Assembly: GCA_900660155.1 (NCBI GenBank)
Contig: CABFPE010000146.1
Location: forward strand, 901,006-965,005
DNA length: 64,000 bases
Source: Hofstenia miamia
Lineage: Eukaryota; Xenacoelomorpha; Acoela; Hofsteniidae
Direction: 5' to 3'
Part shown: positions 49,230-60,107 of the stretch, in pieces
Layout: each line of letters starts with the position of its first letter
How positions within the stretch are numbered: the stretch's first letter is position 1
Translations under genes and position numbers: made by a program
The notes under the pieces: generated by a model
What the model saw: the letters and a program-made list of their open reading frames with translations, nothing else
Told to the model about the DNA's origin: nothing
Databases searched by the model: none

Positions 49230-50186
49230 CGAAATACAGATTTTGTATAAATCTTTAGATAATATATTAACAAGAGTTACAGAGAATAAAAATTTTATTA
49301 TATATATATGGCTTTTCAGCAGTTGAAGCAAGTCGTTAGAGGTAGACTATAGGATGCATTCTTAAAACTTTATTTGCAGGTTTTGCGAGTCGCAAATTGC
49401 GACGTTTAGTGTCAGGCCATAAGCAGCATTCTCAACCTCTGATATCAATATTTATACAATTGATTAAAGTTTCAGAAGAAAATAGTCAAATATGTCAATC
49501 ACAAATGGTAAAGGTATATTGGAGTGAACTTGAAAAACTTTCGCGATGAGCGTCTATTAACTTATTAAACAAATTACTGAATCATAGTGACGCAGAAATT
49601 TGAAATTCACATGCAAGAACAGTAAACAATTGATTAAATAACGTCTGCAATTACCTCAAATCAGTCTGTGATATCAGTTACAAGCGAGGAAGGGAATAAT
49701 GCAGAAACAAATGGATCGATTAAAAGTTGAGCTTGTTAGCAGACATTTATTTATCAGTTTGGGAATTCCCACGAGCCCACGTGTTAATAAAGGACTTGTA
49801 GTGGTTACAGAACAATCCGTTTGCAATATGTTTCAATACAATATCAACAACTGTGCCTGAAATGGAATCAATTGCTCCCTAAGTGATGAAAATGTTAAAT
49901 TAATATTTTCAAACAGCTATCTAAATGTGGTGACGTGCATTTTTCAAATATTTCATTTTGAAATATTGTGTAAAAATAATAATCGCAATATATATATAAC
50001 TCGCGAATTCGAGTCGAGTTATGAGTTACAATTATACATATTTTTCTTGTTAGACTAAGCTGTCCTACATACTACCGGGTAGCAACTACCCTATATAAAT
50101 GTACGACAGAAAGACAAAATGTTCAACTAATTGAGAGAACCCAAGCCTGGTGGCTTATAATTTGAAATAAATAAATAAATAAATAA

Positions 50187-50218
<32 letters not shown>

Positions 50219-50327
50219 ATTTCAGTTCAATGTGTGTTTTTTATGGCTGGGATTTTAATTTTAATTAATGGCCTCAATTAGTTGGTTTATTATCATTAGT
50301 CGATGCAGATTAATCGCGATTAATCCA
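49230..50327. other. Gene-free stretch
   Basis: No supported gene. Contains (AAAT)n at 50166-50188 followed by (TA)n at 50190-50212, and a GCGATTAATCC motif near 50316 that may be part of a worn hAT-like element recurring near 51118. Confidence 0.45.
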
Positions 50328-50331
50328 TTAA

Positions 50332-50652
50332 CCTTAAACAGCCGAAAAACACAATATTTAACTACTATGCAATAAAAGTAGTTTTTTAAAATGTGTTACA
50401 TGAGAATTGATGCAAAAAATTTTTTTGCAAAAATATTGAATAGCGCAAGCGTTACAAGTTTGTCTTATATATAGACCTTCGGCATATTTGAAGATTTGTC
50501 TTTATTCCAATTTTATGTAGTTTGAAAATTGATTATATAAATAATAATTTTTCAGAATCTTACTTTAAAAAAAAGCAGCAAAAATTTATAAAATAATGGA
50601 GTTATGATCATTTTTAAGTTTGTCCTATATATAAGCGTTCGGCAGTTTAAGG
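50332..50652. mobile_element. piggyBac-type MITE with internal repeats
   Basis: Flanked by TTAA on both sides (50328-50331, 50653-50656). Ends CCTTAAACAGCCGAA and, reverse-complemented, CCTTAAACTGCCGAA. Two internal direct copies of a 28-bp motif (24 of 28 identical) at 50457-50484 and 50617-50644 include TATATATA and TTCGGCA. 321 bp, non-coding. Confidence 0.85.
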
Positions 50653-51661
50653 TTAACTAATCGGTCATTTTAAAATCATTTACATTGAAACTTTGTATTT
50701 AGATATGTCAATAAACCGAAATATCTTCACATTTAAATTGAGTGCGAACTTATATCTACTGTTTGTTTTTTGTTAAATATAAAATCATTTATGTCGTAGA
50801 AATTCTAACATTAGTAACGATAACAAAATCTTTGAAAGATAATCTGGATGAAAAACCTATTCATACAAATTTGACTAGGGTAGGGTACAAAAAACAGTTG
50901 TTGTTTCTTCCGTCCAGATTGTCGAATTAATTTTGTTTTTAGCAACACAAAATGTTTATGTATCTTGAATTTGTCATCAAAACTTAAAGCCATTAAATAA
51001 CTGGGAATAAACTTTATGTAAATAACATGGAAATATTCAAATAAATTTACTATGGGATGTACTTAGAAATAGCTAGTAAAACCAAAAAATTAAAAACCGA
51101 TTAGCTGCTTGATTTTGCGATTAATCCAATTTTAATAGTTTTTTTTAATTTTTTTTACGATTAATCGCATTGATCAATGGGATATTTTTTCATTCTAATA
51201 TTTTTATCAATTTCGATGATTGATTTGTGTAGTTACTCTATTAATAGAATTTTTTAAGAACCTCAACAATTCAGATGCAAATTGCGTCGCTCGATTTGGA
51301 TCAGTTAAGTGAAGATAAAGAAAAGCGTGACCTATTTTTGTATTAGCAATTAAACAGACAACCACTGAGATTTTAGTAGAATTTTTAGTTTGTCATAAAT
51401 CATTAGTACAGAACTTCATTCGAAATTAAAGCTCTAAAAATAACAATAGATAATGACAGGCAAGTGACCCGATTTTTTCTGTTCTAACATTAAATAGTAC
51501 AAGTAGTATATTAAGTTGTCTATGTTACCAACTTTATTCATTCATATCAAAAACTTTAAAACGTTAGTTTACTTTAACTTGGAATAATACCATAACGAAG
51601 ACATTAGCGTCAAAAACTACGAGTAAGCTATGTAGAATCATCGAGGCTTTTAGGGCTAAAT

Positions 51662-51774
51662 CAGTAGTGTAGACAGAATAAAAAATTAGGAATCATTTCC
51701 TGGAGGGGCAATAAATTGATTCAATTAAAATTTTAAAAAAAGTGCAGTACATTATTCAGTTTTGTAAATATTTA

Positions 51775-51806
<32 letters not shown>

Positions 51807-52032
51807 CTCTGAAATGCATGTCATATTTTAGATAAATTTAACGTGTACCGGAATTCTTGTTAATTGCATATTAAATTTGATGTGAAAGTTATTTAAATAG
51901 AGCCATTGACAATGTATTTATCTTTTAACTAAACAATATTAACAGTAATAGGTACATTCTGATCCAAAAAGAGGGGGGCTAGGCCTCGCTTTGGGGGCCT
52001 TGCCCCCCTGGCCCCCCGTAGCTACGCCAGTG
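51662..52032. mobile_element. hAT-type MITE with GGCTAAAT target duplication
   Basis: 371 bp between perfect 8-bp copies of GGCTAAAT (51654-51661 and 52033-52040). Ends CAGTAGTGTAGACAG and, reverse-complemented, CACTGGCGTAGCTACGG. A (TA)n tract lies inside and the right end is strikingly G/C-rich (GGGGGCC blocks). Confidence 0.88.
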
Positions 52033-52040
52033 GGCTAAAT

Positions 52041-52910
52041 ATTTAAGAGGCTCTAGGGCTTAATTGGTAATGGCGACCATAATTGAAGAAATTTCATAAT
52101 TATATTAATAATATTTTTAATTTTTGGCAAAATATAAGGAATGCTCTGGGACCACGTGGAACTAGAATACTTCACAGAACTGATAATGCGATCAAACAAT
52201 TTAAACTAAATGGGTTCGGGACCAATCTATTTTGGTCCATAAAGGGCTAGTATTGTAACTGTCCATGAATTGGATAAGCCGGGATCCACAAAAAACCTTT
52301 GTAAAAATTTGAACAGAGCACATTAACTAATAAGTTCACCAGAAATACTTATACCCTATCCTACACTAAACTCTTTAATGACGTAACATTTTTATGTAAG
52401 AAACGATAGGTACACAAAATTGTGTAATGGGATTAATGGAAACTATAAATATACACGTATGTTTGAATACTTTCTTAATGCTTGGAATATCCCATTTTTG
52501 TGGTTTCAAAAAATGATTGAGACTGTTGAAATAAGCGTGCCTTGATTGTTCATATTTGCATAGTCTTCAATAAGAAAGACATTCCAGCGTTCTCTTCAAA
52601 TTAGTTTTAACATTCCTAGACCTATTTTGTAAACTATCCTTATTTCAATTCAAACATTCAGAGAACGCTGTTAACCGTTTATTAAGGAAAACAATATTCA
52701 TTTTATCCATATTCAAATTGAATGCAGTCAAAAGAGCATTTTATTAAAAGCCATACGTTGGAAACTACTAGGAGAATTGAAAACTAACAAAGAAATTCAC
52801 TTCTTTCCCAATCTCATGTAGTTATTAATTAGCTTTCTTAAAACGATTAAATAGTCTGAGCTTTAAAAATTGAAGATAGAATTTAGATATGTTTTGCAAT
52901 GTGCATGCAC
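52041..52910. other. Gene-free stretch
   Basis: No supported gene or element. Confidence 0.45.
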
Positions 52911-52911
52911 A

Positions 52912-52913
<2 letters not shown>

Positions 52914-52953
<40 letters not shown>

Positions 52954-52995
52954 CCAATGAATGATTATATATATATACATAACATTTATGATTAG

Positions 52996-53028
<33 letters not shown>
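52914..53028. repeat. Compound (TA)n tract
   Basis: Three (TA)n runs (52914-52951, 52966-52979, 52999-53028) separated by short unique sequence. Overlapping small frames rich in Tyr and Ile are artefacts of this tract. Confidence 0.95.
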
Positions 53029-53029
<1 letters not shown>

Positions 53030-53339
53030 CTATGCATAAATGTATATATACTTGTAAATATATTGCAACCTGCTTTGATAATAGTTATGAAAAACTCTAC
53101 CATGTCATATTGTATATATGATTTCCAGTCTCCTGTTGATAAATCGAAAACTACCATTGCTTACTAATCAACTAATCACGTAAATTTGGAATGGTATTAG
53201 TACAAGAAGACAATGAATATTAATAATGTAATGTGCGTATGTTAGCACAGCTTGTAAACTCTGAGCATAAAATAATTTTAGCAGATTCTGTTCTGAAAGA
53301 TAACTTACCAGGAGTGAAGTTCAAAGTATATGCCCTACA

Positions 53340-53780
53340 AAAGTCCAATATTGACCACATGACTGGGACCAGGTAGCAGGGCCAAAAATAAAACTTCAGA
53401 ACCAGGCAAGGAAGGACCCGGTACTAAATTCTTTGGGATCAGATACATATATGTGCATAATATAACGAATTCTCAACCTTCAAGAATTCATTTGTTTAAA
53501 AATAATGCAATTAATATTCATTTATTAATTACTTCAATGTGCCAAGTTTAGCAACGTATTATAGCTTGTTATATTTAGTAATATTTTTGTCTATTACATA
53601 ATTTCTAACACGATACATAATAGCGAAATTAAAATCGCTAGGTGCTACCGGGACCAAATATGGGTCTACAACAAAATTAACTTTTCTCGATCGGGACTGA
53701 ACGGGACCGGACCGATACCAAAAAAAGTGTTGGCAATGGGACAAGGATAAAATATAACTGGTTCTGCATACCTCTAGATG
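53340..53780. mobile_element. Worn GC-rich transposon fragment, possibly hAT
   Basis: GC-rich blocks such as GGGACCGGACCGATACC (53703-53719) and GGACCCGGTAC (about 53415) lie near two ends of an A/T-rich stretch. On the minus strand the right edge reads CTAGAGGTATGCAGAACCAG, which looks like a hAT terminus. No clear inverted pair or target duplication. Confidence 0.3.
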
Positions 53781-53839
53781 CAATATACGGACTTCTGTAC
53801 AGTTGTAGCTCAAATTTTGTTTCATATCACTTCACTGCC

Positions 53840-56820
53840 AAAACTGCTAAAAACATTTTTGAAAAATAATATATTAACGAATGTTATGAGAAAAATTGGC
53901 AATTATATTTAGATATAAAAAATGCACTTTCATACCTGAAGATACAAAAATTCTGTATGATTATTTCATGACAATAGATCTTAAAACACATTTGTATACA
54001 AGCTAAACTTTGATGGCTTCTTTTATAAAATAATGTACAAAAAATTCTAAATTGTAAATATGTTTATATTGAGTCGAGACTTTTGTTTCGATTAAATATA
54101 AAATATTGAATTAGGATTTCTGTTTTTAAATATTAGGGCAGAGTCCGTAATCCGCACGTGGAAAACATGCAAAAAGTCATCTTCGTCCCAGCGATTAATA
54201 TAGGGCAATAATAATACGAATAACGTGTTCATAAATACAAAAATCTTCACCATATTTTTATATGGGTATAATATCAATAATCTTTTTGAAATCCAAAACT
54301 TTCGACTAGACACTCTCGTTTACAACAAACTAAACTATGTCAGACGATTTAAACTGCGTTGTTTTAAACTGTGTTAACGGGACATTACTAAAAATCATCA
54401 TGTGAATGAAGACGTAGATACGCTTAACATTTTCTATGTCAAAGAGATAAAATGGATTCGTCTAATCGCAAAATGACAAAATTATCTCCAATCGCAAAAC
54501 TTGTTGCAATTTTTATGACAAAACTTTGACTGATACAACCAATACTTTAAACATAAAGTAACCATTTTACAGTGGTATTTTCTCACTGTACATGTAATGA
54601 TCTTGCATTTATACATAATGCTCCTTCTATTCCTAAAATTTTTTATAAAATTCAAAAGATTTTTTTAACAACTATTACAGACATTAAAACTAAAGATTGC
54701 TTAAAAGAAAGTTTAAATATCTGATTCCAAATCATTGAAATCTTAATAGGTGAAAAAATATTTGTAAATGACGATGTACATTATTATGATCTTTTCCAAA
54801 CACTATGACAGACATTAGTGAACAAAGGTTGGAAAATTTAGCTCCATTAAATACTTTAATCAATTGGCAATTTTCAACTAAGCTAAGTAAAGAAAACTAC
54901 ATGCATCATAATTTGAAAAGCAAATGTGACCTCATCAGTTGACGTTGGATCAAAAGTACATTGAACAATTACCAAGAATTTCAAACATTTTTTTAATTTC
55001 AAATTTTCTTAGATTTTACTTGTCTTAACTGTCATTTGTTTATTTTTCACACATTGACACTTCTCAAGTAAAATACAAGGGCGAGACTTTCCGATGGTGT
55101 CTCAAATATTTATGTAGTTTGACAAGCTCCTTAGAATGCATCTCGCGAGGTGTTAATAGTTCAGTGTTTAAACTAAAACTTGTCCGACACTTAACACGCA
55201 TGTAAACACCATTCTTAATGTGGCGGGTCCCACCTTTGTAAATATATCTTGTCAACTGATAAACGAAAAAAGTACTTAACTTCTAGACATGCACTTGACA
55301 ACATTTTGAGTAAACATTACAGCAAGTTATCACCATGTGCACACAGCGATTTGAAATTGATACATTCCACAGAAAAATTTAAACCAAATCTGTTCACTAA
55401 ATTTTACAAACTTTTCTAATTATGTCATTAATAAATGATCACTTCGGATGCTCTTTCAAAACCATTTTTTTTGTTTTCAAGATGAATTTAATCTTAACAA
55501 AATCGGGAAAAGCATTCAAATATTTGGAGTAAGGGACGCACAGAACAGTGGTATTGAATTGTTTTCAACTTAACTTAGAATTCCGACATCTGTAGCAGTG
55601 AGCTGATTTTCTTTTAATGAATCAATGTCTGCAATTGCGCAACAAATTTTATTGTTTATTGAAACTTTTATTCCGCTGTGTTCAAATAATAAATGTAAGG
55701 GATCACGAGAAAAAATTCGCGTTCGCCAAAACAACATCTGCTATATTTTGGTTGATGCAAATTATTGAAAACAATTCCGCTTCCGCCACGAAACTAATCA
55801 ATCATAACATTTTGTAGTTCATAGTTCCTGAAAAGAGGCCGATTTAAACATCTATAAAAAATTATATAAACGCCTGATTTGTAGAAATGCACCGAAACAT
55901 TAAAAAAATTATCTGCTAGACCTAAAATGAAATTGCGTCACTTCTATAACAATCGGATTTTCACATAAATTTGTGAAAACTGCGCAAGCAAAAATTGCAA
56001 ACTCAGTAAATCCAAGTTTTTACTTCAAATAGTTCAAAATACTAAGCGGATTAAAATTTAGAATTTATGTCGAGCCTATAAATTTTTTTCTTACCAATAA
56101 ACTCCTATTCTTGCTTTGCGCACTCAAATGAATATGAAATTTCAAGTTTTTGCTTAAACTCTCCCTAAATCATTAAGATGTACATGGAGAAAAACATCTA
56201 AAATACAGGAGTAAATTATTTTTTTACGATGAAATTGCTGCTTGAAATATAGCTTCAACAGGCAGGGTAAGCTAGCTTAGCTATTATACCTTACACGTAG
56301 TTATAGTTGAACTTTATACACGCCTTAATAGCCTTACAAAAATCCTACCCAAACCTACCTACAATAATTCTAAACAGAAAATTGGAAATATTTAGATATT
56401 TTAAAAAAGTTTTGAGATATTTTAAAAAATACTTGAGAAAATTAGAAATAATGGCATATGGTTAAAATTTATATACATCTCTAAGCAATATGCTGTTACA
56501 AAGTGTTTTGCTAGTCAATTAAATTTTAAACTACTAGAGCTGGCAACATTATTGATGCCACTGACAGTTCAATGCCGAAATTTGTCTGAATTGTTGGGTT
56601 AAGTGGTGTACTTAACTATGTTAGCAGAAGTACTAAACATCCAGAAAATTTCTGTCTTTGTTAACAGTAGATAAGAAAAAACAATCACTGTCTTGTAGCC
56701 CGGGTACTATTTACATTACATGTATAGCCCTCATATTACCAAGACAAAATCAGCTTTATAAATACCGTGAAAGTTTTAAAAGTTTTCTCCTTAACTAGAT
56801 GACTATAATGCGAATGATAA
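53840..56820. other. Gene-poor region with one complex patch
   Basis: No supported gene. 54920-55260 is richer in G+C, with ATGTAAACACC (forkhead-like on the minus strand) and GGCGGGTCCCACC, and may be a regulatory element. No transposon ends recognised. Confidence 0.4.
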
Positions 56821-56837
56821 ATGATTTCGGCCAGAAG

Positions 56838-57163
56838 CAGGGCTTTCGAGTCGAGTTCGAGTTACTCGGTCCGAGTTGGAGGTTTTGCGTTTCGAGTATT
56901 TTTTGAAGAAAATTCCGAATTCGATCGAGTTTCTTTTAATTCCGAGTTTTTTAGACTAAAATAAAATTTTTTTGCAATAACACTGATTTTGTAAGCTAAA
57001 AAATAATTGATAAACAGAAATGTCAAATATTTCAAATTTTACTGTTTTTTTCGAGTGGATTTTCAATCGAGTATTGAAAACTTCTCTTCTGAGTTTTTCC
57101 GATCGAGTTTTGTCAGCTTATTCGAGTTCGAGTTCTTAACATTTCAAGTACTCGAAAACCCTC
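56838..57163. mobile_element. hAT-type MITE with CGAGT-rich ends
   Basis: 326 bp between perfect 8-bp copies of GCCAGAAG (56830-56837 and 57164-57171). Ends CAGGGCTTTCGAGT and, reverse-complemented, GAGGGTTTTCGAGT. Subterminal CGAGT motifs recur many times, as in transposase-binding regions of hAT elements. Confidence 0.92.
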
Positions 57164-57364
57164 GCCAGAAGAAAACTGCAAAGTTTGTTGATGGCATCAA
57201 TTCAGTTTGAGCACAGAACATACATGTGATTAAAATCATTTAAATTAAAATTTCTCGTAAATTTATAGTATATTTCAAATGATTGTAAATATCAGCAAAA
57301 TTACATTGGACATGTTTTACCAATATTTTCTGATGGTAATTCAAAAAAATTTAATATTACCTTA

Positions 57365-57498
57365 AACAGCCTTCATCCTCGCGACCTCTGACTTTGCGAT
57401 GTAATTCGTAAACATTAAATAGATTAGAATGTACAAAGTGATGAGGACTTTTTGTTGTCAAACACAAGGCCTCCAGCCCCGCGACCTCTGACTTTGCG
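57365..57498 (-). promoter_or_regulatory. Direct repeat with two DR1-like nuclear receptor sites
   Basis: A block of about 34 bp occurs at 57365-57398 and again exactly 100 bp later at 57465-57498. The last 19 bases (CGCGACCTCTGACTTTGCG) are identical. Read on the minus strand each contains AAGTCA-G-AGGTCG, two imperfect AGGTCA-type half-sites one base apart, which is the DR1 layout bound by many nuclear receptors. It lies 2.6 kb upstream of the nuclear receptor gene. The 100-bp offset is not a multiple of three, which argues against a coding repeat. Confidence 0.35.
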
Positions 57499-57826
57499 CA
57501 CGGCATGACTGAATGGGTTTGAAAATCTTTGCACATGTCCAGAAACATTCAAAGTTCTTTGTTGGCTGCATGGGCTCAAAACCTTCTAAATACATGAAGG
57601 AGAGTAAGTAGAGAATTTAAATTTTTCTTCAAAAATTTGAAATTTTCAAAGAAAACTTGTTAATCTTTTCAACAACCTCTGCCACAGCAATAAGCTTTAA
57701 TAGAAATTTTCAACATTGCATTAACGTATTTTCCCCAATAGACCTCCCCATGCCCCAAGATTTTCAATATTAAAAATAGGCTTGGAGAAAATTCTTTGTA
57801 AATGTGGAAAACGGCTGTCCTCTAAA

Positions 57827-58153
57827 ATGGACGCCAGGCTGCTTAAGCTTAAAAATATATCCAATAATAATTCATTCATAAAAACAATAAAATATAAAAA
57901 TTTAAGAATAGATCAGAAGAGGCCGATAAAACTTTCAGATATTTCTAAAACGTTTACATTAGCCTCTGCTACTTTGTCTTTATTGAGAACTAGCAGCAAA
58001 GATCGCGTTTACCTTGCCCTAGAAACATTCATGTTAAATCTACCGTTGCTTCAATTTGTCATTGCGAATGGGAATGAATTGTCAGAACTGGATAACTATT
58101 TAATAGAATTTCAAATAATTTTTTTTCCATCATTCATAAAATTAAAATGCTAA
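57827..58153 (+). CDS. Unrecognised 108-codon frame
   Basis: From the ATG at 57827 the frame starts MDARLLKLKN and includes KRPIKLSDISKTFTLASA and SKDRVYLALETFMLN. Residue use is more varied than in most chance frames here. No domain recognised. It lies 2 kb upstream of the nuclear receptor, same strand, and is not phase-linked to it. Confidence 0.22.
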   Translation: MDARLLKLKNISNNNSFIKTIKYKNLRIDQKRPIKLSDISKTFTLASATLSLLRTSSKDRVYLALETFMLNLPLLQFVIANGNELSELDNYLIEFQIIFFPSFIKLKC

Positions 58154-58565
58154 TGTAAAATAAATATGAGAATAACTTAGCCGAAATCCCAGTCACTCAA
58201 TGAAATATTCCACATTTTTAAGTCTAGACTGTCGCATTTTTTTACAAAGAAAAAAATCGGCGTGATTTAGTCAAGTCATTCTGGTAAGACCCACATTGAT
58301 TGGGAAAGACTTATCAGGCGAAGGCCGACATGGACCATCCATTGAATTCGGAACCAATACCATGAAATATTGCGATGCCCTCGTTTCATGGATAGCTTCT
58401 ATTTTATCTAACGTTATCTCAAATATTAATCAAATTAAATTTTTGATCCCAATTGAATTTGCGGTCCCGTTTCCATGCCAGTCAGCTCCCAGTCAGAAAA
58501 ATCCAAATCGATTTTGATTATAACATTCTTTTGATTTACAATTATATTAATTTCAGCTAAAAACG

Positions 58566-58591
58566 CTCTCTCTCTCTCTCTCTCTCTCTCA
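58566..58591. repeat. (CT)n microsatellite
   Basis: About 13 CT dinucleotides between A-rich sequence, 1.5 kb upstream of the nuclear receptor gene. Confidence 0.95.
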
Positions 58592-59439
58592 AAAAAAATT
58601 TAAAAATAATTTAAAAATTATGAAGAAAAATTGTATATGGCTCAATTAAGTTTTCTAAACAAAATCTTTCCCAAAAAATTCGCATAAAACGAATAATTCT
58701 TCAGCTACCTTCCCTCCAAATTCTTATTTAAATTTCAAACTAAAATTGATTATAAAATGATTTAAAAAAACAAGTGAAATGATCTTGCTTTCATCTTAAA
58801 ACACTAAAAATTTTTTTAGAACATTTAAATGTTCACGAACATGGAATTGTGGCATTTGGTAAAATTAGAAATAATCTTACAGAAAGGACAAAACTTTTTC
58901 AATTTATTGAAAAAACCAATACGAGTCTATGGATATAAAGTTAAAAAATCTATCAATCCAACTTTGACAGAGAAAGATTAGTTTTCTATGAGTATTTCTA
59001 ACGCCCCGTTTTAAAATTACAAAATAAATATAGTCTTAAATAAATAATCTAATAAATATCTAACGAAGATATTAATTAACTTAAGTTATAAAGAACCAGG
59101 GTTAGTGTTGAAATTTTCGTATATTTTTGATTGTGTATAATGAAAATAATACTGAGACGGGAAGCATAAAAACTTTCCTTCCCTCGAAAATCAATTAAAG
59201 TATAAATGTTCCTGAATGGTTTATGTCATTAGAAAATGTGGGTCATCTTTAGTTTATAGAAGCAATTAACTCAGAAACGAAAATTATTAATGTAAATTAA
59301 AATGTCGGCGAGATGAGAAAAGAAATATTGTGCGAAATTAAAAGCTCGAAGCGCATTTCTCAATTAGCATATCGTTTTACAAGGATACATTTTAAAGTAT
59401 AAGCATCCATTTTGATTACGCACTTTTTGGCGCAGTCCA
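58592..59439. other. Gene-free A/T-rich stretch
   Basis: No exon, element or strong motif seen between the CT repeat and the candidate promoter region. Confidence 0.45.
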
Positions 59440-60107
59440 ATTGACCCTTTTACCATCTTCGTGCTTTTTAGGTCATACCATAAAACGTTAAGGCAGTCCT
59501 GTGCGACAGCCAATCAGCGTGCATATGATAATTTCTCAAATAACAATGGTAACTTAGTTTACTATTGCGCCAATCAAAATTGATTTAGTGAAAACAGCCT
59601 TGCAACGCATTTGTAAACCGTTTTTGTAAAGAAACGTTCTTTGTTACCAATTTAGTTTCTTGGCCTCAATTTTAATCGTGCTGACCCGTAATAAAGTCAC
59701 AGAAGCAGTAATGTTCACATATTCTTCAAAAATGAAGTTAATCCGCGCTAGGAATTACACTCCATACTTTTGGTATCAACCAGGTAGGCATAATATTTAA
59801 AAAGTTCGCGACAATTAGATAGCAGTAAAACATAACCTAATTCTACTTGTATGATGGATTTATAAATTGTGACAGCCTGTCAATTTAATAAACACCTTCA
59901 AATTATAATATAAACGTTAAGTAGCAAATCCAATAACCCTACATTTTGATCAGTGCACGTGGAGAGGGTAGCAATTGTCACCCCAATTAGTGAGAACACT
60001 TCATTTTGGCAGGTATAGCTCTCAATTACACCTCTAGTCAATTGGGTAGGAAGAACAAACCCCGTGAGACAGGGCTATTTATACACGTGTTGTGACAACA
60101 CCATAAA
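59440..60107 (+). promoter_or_regulatory. Candidate promoter region of the nuclear receptor gene
   Basis: This stretch is richer in G+C than its surroundings. It has two CCAAT motifs (59510-59514, 59570-59574), two CACGTG E-boxes (59956-59961, 60084-60089) and a TATTTATA at 60076-60083. The TATA-like site is only about 30 bp from the ATG, which would leave almost no leader, so transcription probably starts further upstream. Function is inferred from position and motifs only. Confidence 0.35.
59711..59783 (+). CDS. Possible alternative first coding exon of the nuclear receptor
   Basis: ATG at 59711 opens 24 codons (beginning MFTYSSKMKL, ending FWYQP) and one extra base before a good donor, CAG|GTAGGC. 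A candidate acceptor, GCGTTTAG, ends at 60120, inside the first annotated exon. Joining 59783 to 60121 restores a Gly codon and continues in frame as GEYYTTSGYPYF, so the phase 1 ends match. The intron would be 337 nt, close to the 304 nt of the next intron. The acceptor lacks a strong pyrimidine tract, so this is inference; if right, residues MMRLG of the short form are replaced. Confidence 0.4.

Noticed and set aside
52825-53167. Reading frames of 110 and 68 codons on opposite strands
   Set aside because: Both run through the compound (TA)n tract and are mostly Tyr/Ile repeats.
57357-57548. 63-codon minus-strand frame over the direct repeat
   Set aside because: The repeat offset of 100 bp shifts frame between copies, which argues against coding.
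60076-60083. TATTTATA as the core promoter TATA box
   Set aside because: Only about 25-30 bp before the ATG, leaving almost no leader; kept only as a motif within the promoter region.
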